DNA of 64,000 bases from a virus: positions 1 to 64,000 of IMG/VR virus record IMGVR_UViG_3300025889_000002; one strand, 5' to 3'. The position numbers and the translations under genes were made by a program. Position 1 is the stretch's first letter; each line of letters opens with the position of its first letter. The notes beneath the pieces were generated by a model, which saw only the letters and a list, made by a program, of their open reading frames with translations, was not told the DNA's origin and searched no databases. Shown one piece after another: positions 7,364-13,582 of the stretch.

Positions 7364-7622
7364 AGCCCAAATCCCCGCGCCTGGATTTACAGAATGTCAT
7401 GGCAGACGGCCACCCGGCTGGGCATCACTTCCGCAATCGACAAAGTTCTACGCACAGATACGCGGGGGAAGCCCTGAGACTGCGGGATTCGTCGATTCGG
7501 TTCCGTGGGTTTTGGAAAGAGCGAATTTCCGCCACGGCGACCACGCAGGCGACATTGTGGCTGCTAGATTGGTTGAGCAGATAAAAACTGAAGGCAGACA
7601 GGATAACGGGAGTTACGAATGA
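7356..7622 (+). CDS. small protein between methyltransferases (TTG start)
   Basis: About 88 residues from a TTG at 7356 overlapping the methyltransferase end, with an AGGAGA site upstream. It carries PAPGFTECHGRRPPGWASL, KFYAQIRGG and C-terminal GDIVAARLVEQ. The same three blocks appear in the unit B protein at 47331-47552 (PAPGYTKISGHR, LYVQIRAG, GDVVAIRRA), so this is a real shared family. Function unknown. A fragment of the C-terminal block recurs at 8386. Confidence 0.55.
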   Translation: MPKAQIPAPGFTECHGRRPPGWASLPQSTKFYAQIRGGSPETAGFVDSVPWVLERANFRHGDHAGDIVAARLVEQIKTEGRQDNGSYE

Positions 7623-8389
7623 GAGTTGAGCGAATAGGATTGGCCACGATGTATCTCGGAGACTGCCGGGAAGTGGTTAGCGTTCTTTCGGGTGTGTCAT
7701 GTGTGGTTACTAGTCCGCCATATAATCAGATGGAGGGAATCAAAGATCGTAAGCCTAGCGGGATTTGGGCGCAAAAAGGTGGTGGTGCTGGGTTTGTAGA
7801 TGCATGGAAAACGAGCGGTTATTCCGATGACACCCCAGAATCAGAGTATCAGACAGAACAATCCGATTTATTCTCAGCAATCGCTAACGCGTGCACTGCT
7901 GATGCATCGCTTTTCTACAATCACCAGTTGAGATGGCGGGATGGAGAATGTTTACACCCTGTCCAATGGTTCACGCCGGATGGCTGGGCGCTACGTTCAG
8001 AAATAATCTGGGATCGGGCGGGAGGCATGATGTTTAACGCCCGAATGTTTTGCCGTTTTGATGAGCGAGTGCTTTGGTTTGTGCGTGGAAAAAAATGGAA
8101 GTGGAACCAAGATCAAGTAGGTATGGGGACCGTCTGGCGGATTCCAAGAGCGCAAAACAAAGACCACCCTGTTGCCTACCCCGTTGAACTTCCAAAGCGA
8201 TGCATTCTAGCCACGACCGACCCTGATGATATTGTTTTGGACCCCTATTCAGGTTCAGCTTCGACCGGCGTGGCAGCTGTTCAAAACGGGCGGCGCTATA
8301 TCGGGATAGAGCGCGAAGAAAAGTATTTCGATGCAGCTTGCAAACGCATTGAAGATGCACAGCGACAGGCTGACCTGTTCATTCCATGA
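7619..8389 (+). CDS. DNA amino-methyltransferase, probably N4-cytosine type
   Basis: 256 residues, beta-class order. Motif IV is TSPPYN (near residue 36); a Ser at the first position is commoner in N4-cytosine enzymes. Motif I near residue 205 reads DPYSGSASTG, with Ser where the usual Gly-x-Gly is expected, so SAM binding is less certain. The C-terminus RYIGIEREEKYFDAACKRIE is nearly the same as the enzyme just upstream, pointing to module duplication or 3'-end recombination. Absent from unit B. Confidence 0.85.
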   Translation: MRVERIGLATMYLGDCREVVSVLSGVSCVVTSPPYNQMEGIKDRKPSGIWAQKGGGAGFVDAWKTSGYSDDTPESEYQTEQSDLFSAIANACTADASLFYNHQLRWRDGECLHPVQWFTPDGWALRSEIIWDRAGGMMFNARMFCRFDERVLWFVRGKKWKWNQDQVGMGTVWRIPRAQNKDHPVAYPVELPKRCILATTDPDDIVLDPYSGSASTGVAAVQNGRRYIGIEREEKYFDAACKRIEDAQRQADLFIP

Positions 8390-8442
8390 CAAGCAACACC
8401 GGCCACCCCGGCGACATCGTAGGGGCAAGGTTGGTGGAATAA
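8386..8442 (+). pseudogene. remnant of the 7356 gene C-terminus
   Basis: An 18-codon frame starting in the methyltransferase stop. It encodes a short peptide ending HPGDIVGARLVE, closely matching the C-terminus (GDIVAARLVEQ) of the gene at 7356. It reads as the tail of a second copy left by duplication of a methyltransferase plus small-gene unit. Confidence 0.45.
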
Positions 8443-8468
8443 ATGCGACGAGTTGAGTGTGATTGTGG

Positions 8469-8497
8469 TTGACCGATGGTCACAGGCGGGCTAGAAG
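8469..8497 (+). promoter_or_regulatory. predicted promoter for the 8545 gene (copy A)
   Basis: TTGACC, 17-base spacer, TAGAAG. The unit B gene with the same leader has TTTACA-17-TAGAAC at the same relative place (48552-48580). Downstream, a GGGGCA/TGCTCC inverted repeat and an A-rich ribosome-binding stretch are kept in both units. Confidence 0.55.
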
Positions 8498-8544
8498 GTT
8501 TTCATCGAAAGGGGCAATGCTCCACCAACGAAAGGGAAAATGAA

Positions 8545-8748
8545 ATGGCTACTTTTCAGAAAAACGGTCGGACCTACACCATTACCGGAACGCAGGATAA
8601 TTCGGCAACTGCCGCACACCTGCGCGGGCGCGGATTTGATGGGGTGGTTTATTTTGCTGAATCGCAGCCGGTAGGTCGCCAGCGTAAACCTTTCGTTGGT
8701 ATGTTTTACCGCTCGGTTAAGACCGGCCAGTTCCACAGCGCAATCTAA
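8545..8748 (+). CDS. small early protein, 67 aa
   Basis: Starts MATFQKNGRTYTITG and contains an RGRGFDGVVYF turn; basic and probably a small beta fold. Family not recognised. The leader has a GGGGCAATGCTCC imperfect palindrome (8511-8523) and AAAGGG before the start. Unit B has an unrelated sequence behind a very similar leader. Confidence 0.6.
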   Translation: MATFQKNGRTYTITGTQDNSATAAHLRGRGFDGVVYFAESQPVGRQRKPFVGMFYRSVKTGQFHSAI

Positions 8749-8758
8749 GGATCAGGCA

Positions 8759-8932
8759 ATGAATAAACTCGACTTTCTTACATCCCTCCGCGGCAAAGCC
8801 CTCAGCGAGGGAAATGCTGACGCATGGCGCGATTACGACATGCAAATCCGCGCCGAACTGGCTTATCTTCGTGCAGAGGTTAAGCTTGGCCGTCGCGATG
8901 CAGAAACATTCCGAATGGTCGCTCGCGCATGA
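8759..8932 (+). CDS. small helical protein, 57 aa
   Basis: Charged helical protein (MNKLDFLTSLRGKALSEGN at the start, QIRAELAYLRAEVKLGRRDA later). Shine-Dalgarno AAGGA upstream. No family recognised. It overlaps the HTH gene by four bases. Confidence 0.55.
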   Translation: MNKLDFLTSLRGKALSEGNADAWRDYDMQIRAELAYLRAEVKLGRRDAETFRMVARA

Positions 8933-9129
8933 CCCCCAAACAATTCCGTAAAATCCGCGAGCGGGCTGGTTATAGTGTTGACCAGCTTGCCGCAGTTCTC
9001 CGCATTAGCGACGGTCGATCCGTAAGGCGTTGGGAAGATGGAAGCCGCAAGGTATCCGGCCCCGTGTCTCTGATAATGTCGGCTTTGGAGCAGGGCTTAC
9101 TTACTGGCGAAGATCTTCTAAATCTTTAA
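8929..9129 (+). CDS. helix-turn-helix DNA-binding protein
   Basis: 66 residues, essentially one HTH: FRKIRERAGYSVDQLAAVL followed by SDGRSVRRWEDGSRKVSGP, the recognition helix with the RRWEDG pattern of phage HTH regulators related to XRE-type repressors. A close relative is at 49032-49247. It may control early or late genes. It is too small for a dimerising CI repressor. Confidence 0.75.
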   Translation: MTPKQFRKIRERAGYSVDQLAAVLRISDGRSVRRWEDGSRKVSGPVSLIMSALEQGLLTGEDLLNL

Positions 9130-9183
9130 TGGGCCTGTCGCTATTTTATAGACATTCTTTTGAGTTTGGTTTAGGTGTTTCCA

Positions 9184-9921
9184 ATGGAAAAATTCAAAAC
9201 CATTCCAATAGCGGAACTTAAAAAGTCTTTGGATTATAATCCTGAAACGGGAATATTCCTAAGAAAGATTGACCCGTCCGTTAGGGGGTCGCTTAGGGCA
9301 AGGTGGGGCAATAAGCCGACATCACCAAACCCAAACAAGCACGGGTATCTTCTGGTTAGTGTAGGTGCGGTGCAGTTTCTCGCCCATCGCGTGGCGTGGG
9401 CAATCCATTACGGAGAATGGCCCCAAGGGCAGATAGATCACATAAATCACTGCCGAAGCGATAACAGGATTTCCAATCTTAGGGTTGTGAATGACGCGGG
9501 AAACAAGAAGAACATGTCACTCAGGACCGATAACAAAAGTGGATGTGCTGGCGTTTCATGGCGTGAAAATAGGCAGAAGTGGCGCGCCAGAATTCATGTT
9601 GATGGCAAGGAAGTCTGCTTAGGTCATTTCGAAAATAAGGAATCCGCAATCGCAGTCAGAGCGAAGGCGTTAAAGGAATATCAATTTCACAAAAACCACG
9701 GAAACCCAAGCCATGATAACCCGCGTAACAACCGAGAACGGCCAGGATCTAGGCGAGTGGGAAACGCAGCACCCTATCCGCGCTGGCGAGGTAATCACCG
9801 ATGGCGGGCAGGAATACGAAGCCATGTTCTATCAGGGCGGTGGCTTGATTGTGAGGGAAGTATGAGCAAAGGTCTCGTGGTTTTAGCGATGCTCGCATTC
9901 CGCAAGGAACAGCAACCATGA
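9184..9921 (+). CDS. HNH homing endonuclease with AP2 domain, run-on C-terminus
   Basis: 245 residues. HNH region: FLAHRVAWAIHYGEWP then QIDHINHCRSDNRISNLR. An AP2-like domain follows (SGCAGVSWRENRQKWRARIH, then LGHFENKESAIAV). The relative at 39556 ends right after FHPNHGRD. Here the frame has no stop at the matching place and continues about 60 residues, through a small gene read in another frame. The natural stop was probably lost. An insertion between the HTH gene and the small genes that follow. Confidence 0.8.
   Translation: MEKFKTIPIAELKKSLDYNPETGIFLRKIDPSVRGSLRARWGNKPTSPNPNKHGYLLVSVGAVQFLAHRVAWAIHYGEWPQGQIDHINHCRSDNRISNLRVVNDAGNKKNMSLRTDNKSGCAGVSWRENRQKWRARIHVDGKEVCLGHFENKESAIAVRAKALKEYQFHKNHGNPSHDNPRNNRERPGSRRVGNAAPYPRWRGNHRWRAGIRSHVLSGRWLDCEGSMSKGLVVLAMLAFRKEQQP
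9713..9865 (+). CDS. small protein, 50 aa, hidden in the HNH run-on
   Basis: In a different frame from the HNH gene: MITRVTTENGQDLGEWETQH at the start, ending GGGLIVREV. It looks like a compact beta protein with ordinary composition, whereas the HNH frame over the same bases reads as Arg/Gly-rich low-quality sequence. Its stop overlaps an ATG at 9862. Function unknown. Confidence 0.5.
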   Translation: MITRVTTENGQDLGEWETQHPIRAGEVITDGGQEYEAMFYQGGGLIVREV

Positions 9922-10079
9922 GCCTCTACAGCGAACTTTCGTGGGCCGGCCCTAACTTCTACGGCCAGACATTCACCGCCCACCACTTCCACCACTGCGC
10001 AGCCCGTGACGAGCATATGCGCCTAGAACGCGCCCGAAGGATGGCGAGAGCAGCAGTCAGGAGTGTTAGGCATGGGTGA
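9918..10079 (+). CDS. small conserved protein, 53 aa
   Basis: Starts MSLYSELSWAGPNFYGQTF and ends in an Arg-rich helix (RLERARRMARAAVRSVRHG). Nearly the same protein occurs at 48344-48505, which supports coding. The basic tail suggests nucleic-acid binding. Its stop overlaps the start of the next gene. Confidence 0.65.
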   Translation: MSLYSELSWAGPNFYGQTFTAHHFHHCAARDEHMRLERARRMARAAVRSVRHG

Positions 10080-10284
10080 TAGAGTAGAACGAAAGCTAAC
10101 CCTTTATCGCGATGATAGCACCGCGCAGGTTGTCTACGATCGCGTGAAGACATGGTTCTGGACGGCAGGGAATACCGTGCTGGTCGTGAGTCGTTATGAC
10201 ACCGATACGGGAGGCGAGCATCATTACATTCATTGGCCACGCGAACGTTTCTGCTGGTTTAAGGACGAACCCCGCCATGACTAA
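10072..10284 (+). CDS. hypothetical protein, 70 aa
   Basis: Trp/Tyr-rich small protein (VVYDRVKTWFWTAGN, HHYIHWPRERFCWF). Overlaps both neighbours by eight bases. Family not recognised and no copy in unit B. Confidence 0.55.
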   Translation: MGDRVERKLTLYRDDSTAQVVYDRVKTWFWTAGNTVLVVSRYDTDTGGEHHYIHWPRERFCWFKDEPRHD

Positions 10285-10612
10285 AACAAGCGACCAAGAG
10301 GTGATCCAGGCGGATCGTGAGGTAGTGGATCGCATCATGTGCGATGACCCCGACGCGCCCGACTTCGACTACGCATATCGCGAGGTTGCAGCCCACCGCA
10401 TGACAGAGCGCGCGGCAATTGTGGCGTGGTTGAGGGCGGAGGCTCGTTCGAACTACAACACCGCATTTGAGTGCTGGAAGGAATCGCGACAGACCGGGGA
10501 CGCCGGCACTGGTTCAATCGGTGATAGCGCTTTCCACGAATATCAGATCAAGGATCGCATCATAGACGCCATCGAACGCGGTGACCACACGGAGACAAGC
10601 CATGAGCAATGA
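10277..10612 (+). CDS. mosaic small protein (MTKT family), 111 aa
   Basis: N-terminal ~55 residues (DQEVIQADREVVDRIMCDDP to HRMTERAAIVAWL) match the unit B protein at 49429, but the C-terminal halves differ. This is block-wise shuffling within a gene. Function unknown; mostly helical and acidic. Confidence 0.6.
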   Translation: MTKTSDQEVIQADREVVDRIMCDDPDAPDFDYAYREVAAHRMTERAAIVAWLRAEARSNYNTAFECWKESRQTGDAGTGSIGDSAFHEYQIKDRIIDAIERGDHTETSHEQ

Positions 10613-10878
10613 GATCGACTGGACTAAGCCGCGAACGCATAGCCTCTAACGGTGTAGCATCCATAACCGATGTCAGGGAGTGTGAGGCAATCGTGGCAGA
10701 GCGGAGGCAGGACCCGTTGGTGGAAGCTATAGCGGAACTGGTTCACGATGCCATGATGTGGGCCGTTGGCTGTGGTGGCGAGCCTAGAAATTGGGCGGGT
10801 GGCAAAAGCTTGGGTGAGGAAATGGCGCGGGAATACGCCATGGAGATCATCAAGAAACCGAAGATCGTAGAGGCATAA
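10609..10878 (+). CDS. conserved small protein, 89 aa
   Basis: The core IASNGVASITDVRECEAIVAE and EELVHDAMMW-type helix are nearly the same as in the unit B gene ending at 50089. The first ten residues here differ and overlap a second ATG at 10602 opening a 15-codon peptide (MSNEIDWTKPRTHSL), which looks like the broken start of the family at 10881. Function unknown. Confidence 0.6.
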   Translation: MRSTGLSRERIASNGVASITDVRECEAIVAERRQDPLVEAIAELVHDAMMWAVGCGGEPRNWAGGKSLGEEMAREYAMEIIKKPKIVEA

Positions 10879-10880
10879 CA

Positions 10881-11375
10881 ATGACCGAGATAGAGTGGAG
10901 CGCACCGCTTGATTTGAGTGAATTGCGAGAAATACTTAATGACTTTTTCCCTAACGATTTGCGCGTTTACGATTCTTGCCGAGGTCGCGGCGAGAGAGTG
11001 TTCGCGGATAGTATGCGGTATAGAGGTTATGAAATCCGCAACCGCACCACAAAGCCCGCCAATGCGCCTTCGCCGGAGTTGGTGGAGAGCCTTAAATCCA
11101 TGCGCGATCATTTAGATTTAGCGCGCAACAGGATTAGGGCCACCGCAATCAATTTCTCAGGCCTTGATGAACCGCGCTCCTATGAAGCATCGTATTGGGC
11201 GAATGAGGCAGACGAGCATGTGAAACAGTTTGACGCCATCCTCGCAGAACTAGAGCCGGTCGATCCTGACGAAGCATTGATTGACCAAGTTCTAGGCGAC
11301 CACGGCGGATTCGATGCTCGCACGGAAGCCATGCTTCGAGACGCAATCAAGCGCGTTAGAGCGGAGAAGGGGTGA
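10881..11375 (+). CDS. mosaic hypothetical protein, 164 aa
   Basis: Shares its start (MTEIEWSAPL), a middle block (IRNRTTKPANAPSPE) and its last residues (AIKRVRAEKG) with the unit B protein at 50092, while the stretches between are unrelated. The identical ends with swapped interiors are typical of recombination within genes. Function unknown. Confidence 0.6.
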   Translation: MTEIEWSAPLDLSELREILNDFFPNDLRVYDSCRGRGERVFADSMRYRGYEIRNRTTKPANAPSPELVESLKSMRDHLDLARNRIRATAINFSGLDEPRSYEASYWANEADEHVKQFDAILAELEPVDPDEALIDQVLGDHGGFDARTEAMLRDAIKRVRAEKG

Positions 11376-11560
11376 TGGAGACTTATTCAAACCAAGGTCC
11401 GCAGTGCCCTTATTGCGATAGGCAATATACGGCAGATGATTCGTTCTATTACGATGAAAGCGGATATACCGAAGAAACGTGCGACGAATGCGGCAAGACA
11501 TTTGACGTAGAGGTTTGCCATACTGTTGCATGGTCATGTGTGCAGCGTGATGAGGAATAA
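11375..11560 (+). CDS. small zinc-ribbon-like protein
   Basis: 61 residues with two CxxC pairs (CPYCDR and CDECGK) 23 residues apart, the arrangement of a small zinc ribbon. Strongly acidic between them. It may bind nucleic acid or act as an adaptor. It shares a TGATG junction with the gene before. The unit B gene in this slot (50586) is unrelated. Confidence 0.6.
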   Translation: METYSNQGPQCPYCDRQYTADDSFYYDESGYTEETCDECGKTFDVEVCHTVAWSCVQRDEE

Positions 11561-11589
11561 CCGCCGCACTACCCCTAACCACTCCCCAC

Positions 11590-11618
11590 TTGCCCAGACA
11601 GACAATAAAGGCTAGATA
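11590..11618 (+). promoter_or_regulatory. conserved promoter upstream of terminase (copy A)
   Basis: TTGCCC, 17 bases, TAGATA. The same hexamers with the same 17-base spacing occur at 50764-50792 although the surrounding bases have diverged. It is likely the main promoter for terminase and structural genes. Confidence 0.65.
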
Positions 11619-11624
11619 GAAACC

Positions 11625-11699
11625 ATGAACATCGAACGCGCAATCGGTCTGGTGATACTTGTCCTGCTGGTGATCTTCCTGGCGCGGCTGGTTGTATGA
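11625..11699 (+). CDS. membrane micropeptide, 24 aa
   Basis: MNIERAIGLVILVLLVIFLA then RLVV: almost entirely one hydrophobic helix with a charged N-terminus. It begins just after the predicted promoter. No Shine-Dalgarno is obvious, and unit B lacks it, so coding is plausible but unproved. Confidence 0.35.
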   Translation: MNIERAIGLVILVLLVIFLARLVV

Positions 11700-11726
11700 C
11701 TTTGAATTTTTTCAATGGAAATCAAG

Positions 11727-12032
11727 ATGGCGCACGGGGGTAAGCGGCCCGGTGCCGGTAGGCCTAAAGGGGCTAAGGACAAGCTGACACGCGAAGCGGG
11801 TGCCAGTCTTGCTGAGATAGCACGCGAGCACACTGAGTCTGCCATTGAGACACTTGTGCAGATTGCGGTATCTGGAGAGAGTGAAGCAGCTAGAGTAAGT
11901 GCGGCCAACGCGCTGCTTGATCGTGGCTATGGCAGGGCTCCGCAGTCAATCGAACACACAGGCGAGGTCACATTCAGCAAAGCCACTGAACTGTCAGACG
12001 ACGATCTAGCCAAGCTGGCAACAGGTCAGTGA
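11727..12032 (+). CDS. terS: terminase small subunit
   Basis: 101 residues. The N-terminus GKRPGAGRPKGAKDK is a basic DNA-binding tail common in small terminases. A helical oligomerisation region (residues ~20-70) follows, then an acidic C-terminus. An ATG at 11715 exists, but unit B has AAG there and only the ATG matching 11727, with the AGGAAA-type site in front, so 11727 is preferred. It recognises phage DNA for packaging. GTGA overlap with terL. Confidence 0.8.
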   Translation: MAHGGKRPGAGRPKGAKDKLTREAGASLAEIAREHTESAIETLVQIAVSGESEAARVSAANALLDRGYGRAPQSIEHTGEVTFSKATELSDDDLAKLATGQ

Positions 12033-13582
12033 CCACGATCACGCCGCAGGAGGCCGCAACAGAACTCCTGCGCAGACGACGCGCCAGAACCAACCTTGTC
12101 GATTACGCCCGCTACATCGACGTTCCCGGCGCGCCAGTTACAGAAGACGATCCCGACTGCGAGACGTTCAAGCCCGTCGAGACTGTTCTAGCCGAGCATC
12201 ACGAAATTATCCTCAACGCCACGCAGCGCTGCATAGAGCGTCATCGCGGGCGCACGATGCTGTTCCTGCCCCCTGGTAGCGCCAAGTCGACGTATGCCAC
12301 TGTTGTGTCGTCCACATGGGCTTTAGGTAGGCAGCCCGGGTACAAGGTTATCAATGTCAGTTATGCCAGCGATATAGCAAAGAAGTTTGGCCGCCGAATG
12401 AGGGCGATAACCAAGCAGAAGAAGTTCGAGAACCTTTTTGCCACTAGCCTTTCAAAAGAAAGTAGCGCTGCTGACGAATGGGCCTTGTTGAATGAATCTG
12501 AATTCATGGCTGGCGGTATTCTGTCTGGCATAACCGGGAACCGTGCAGATTTCGTATGTATTGACGACCCCATTCGCGGGCGACGTGACGCGGATTCGGA
12601 AACAATTCGGAAGAACACCCGAGATGCATACGATGAGGATGTTCTAACCCGCTTGAAGCCTGGGGGTAGCGTAATGATAACGCAAACCAGATGGCACATG
12701 GATGACCTTGCTGGTTCAATATTACCTGATGATTGGAAGGGTGAAAGCGGCATGATTGAATGCCGTGATGGCGAGACGTGGGAAGTTATCTGCATTCCTG
12801 CCAAGGCTGAGCGGCACGATGACATGCTTGGCCGATTGCCCGGGGAATACATCTGGCCAGAATGGTTCGGCCCTGAGCATTGGGCACCTTTCGAGCGCAT
12901 GCCAAGGACGTGGAATGCCCTCTACCAGCAACGCCCTGCCCCAGACACAGGCGATTACTTCAAGCGTGAATGGATCATCGAGACGGACAACGCGCCTCCG
13001 CGCGAAACCATGCAGATATTCGGCGCGTCCGATTATGCCGTGACCGCTGACGGCGGCGACTACACCGTTCATGTCGTGATGGGCATCGATCACACTGGCC
13101 GCTTGTGGCTGCTGGACCTATGGCGGCAACAGGCATCGTCCGATGTATGGGTGGATAGCCTGTGTTCGCTGGTAAAGCAATGGCGACCGATAGGCTGGGC
13201 TGAGGAAACGGGTCAGATCAAGTCCGGCGTCGGCCCGTTCCTGGTCAAGCGCATGCTTGAAACGGAAGCTTACGTGGCGCGCGAGCAATTCCCGACGCGA
13301 GGGGATAAGGCGGTGCGCGCACAGTCTATCCGTGGCCGCATGGCAATGCAGGGGCTGCATGTGCCAAGAGGTGCGCCATGGCTACCTGCGCTGATCAGTG
13401 AAATGATGTCTTTCCCGGTCGGTTCGCATGACGATCAGGTCGATGCGCTTGGATTGGCGGGCCAGCTCATTGCAAAAATGGATTTTGGTGCTACACCTGA
13501 AGACGCTAAACCGAAACCGGGAGCGCCGCCGCGTGTTGTTGCGGATGGTGTCATTGCTCCACCACTTAGGGCGCGTAGATGA
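12029..13582 (+). CDS. terL: terminase large subunit
   Basis: 517 residues with GTG start. ATPase domain: Walker A-like PPGSAKST (81-88), Walker B FVCIDD (175-180), coupling stretch MITQTRW. C-terminal RNase H-like nuclease: ASDYAVTADGGDYT then GSHDDQVDALGLAG, which provide the metal-binding Asp residues. It cuts and pumps DNA into the prohead through the portal. It overlaps the portal start by four bases. Confidence 0.97.
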   Translation: MTTITPQEAATELLRRRRARTNLVDYARYIDVPGAPVTEDDPDCETFKPVETVLAEHHEIILNATQRCIERHRGRTMLFLPPGSAKSTYATVVSSTWALGRQPGYKVINVSYASDIAKKFGRRMRAITKQKKFENLFATSLSKESSAADEWALLNESEFMAGGILSGITGNRADFVCIDDPIRGRRDADSETIRKNTRDAYDEDVLTRLKPGGSVMITQTRWHMDDLAGSILPDDWKGESGMIECRDGETWEVICIPAKAERHDDMLGRLPGEYIWPEWFGPEHWAPFERMPRTWNALYQQRPAPDTGDYFKREWIIETDNAPPRETMQIFGASDYAVTADGGDYTVHVVMGIDHTGRLWLLDLWRQQASSDVWVDSLCSLVKQWRPIGWAEETGQIKSGVGPFLVKRMLETEAYVAREQFPTRGDKAVRAQSIRGRMAMQGLHVPRGAPWLPALISEMMSFPVGSHDDQVDALGLAGQLIAKMDFGATPEDAKPKPGAPPRVVADGVIAPPLRARR

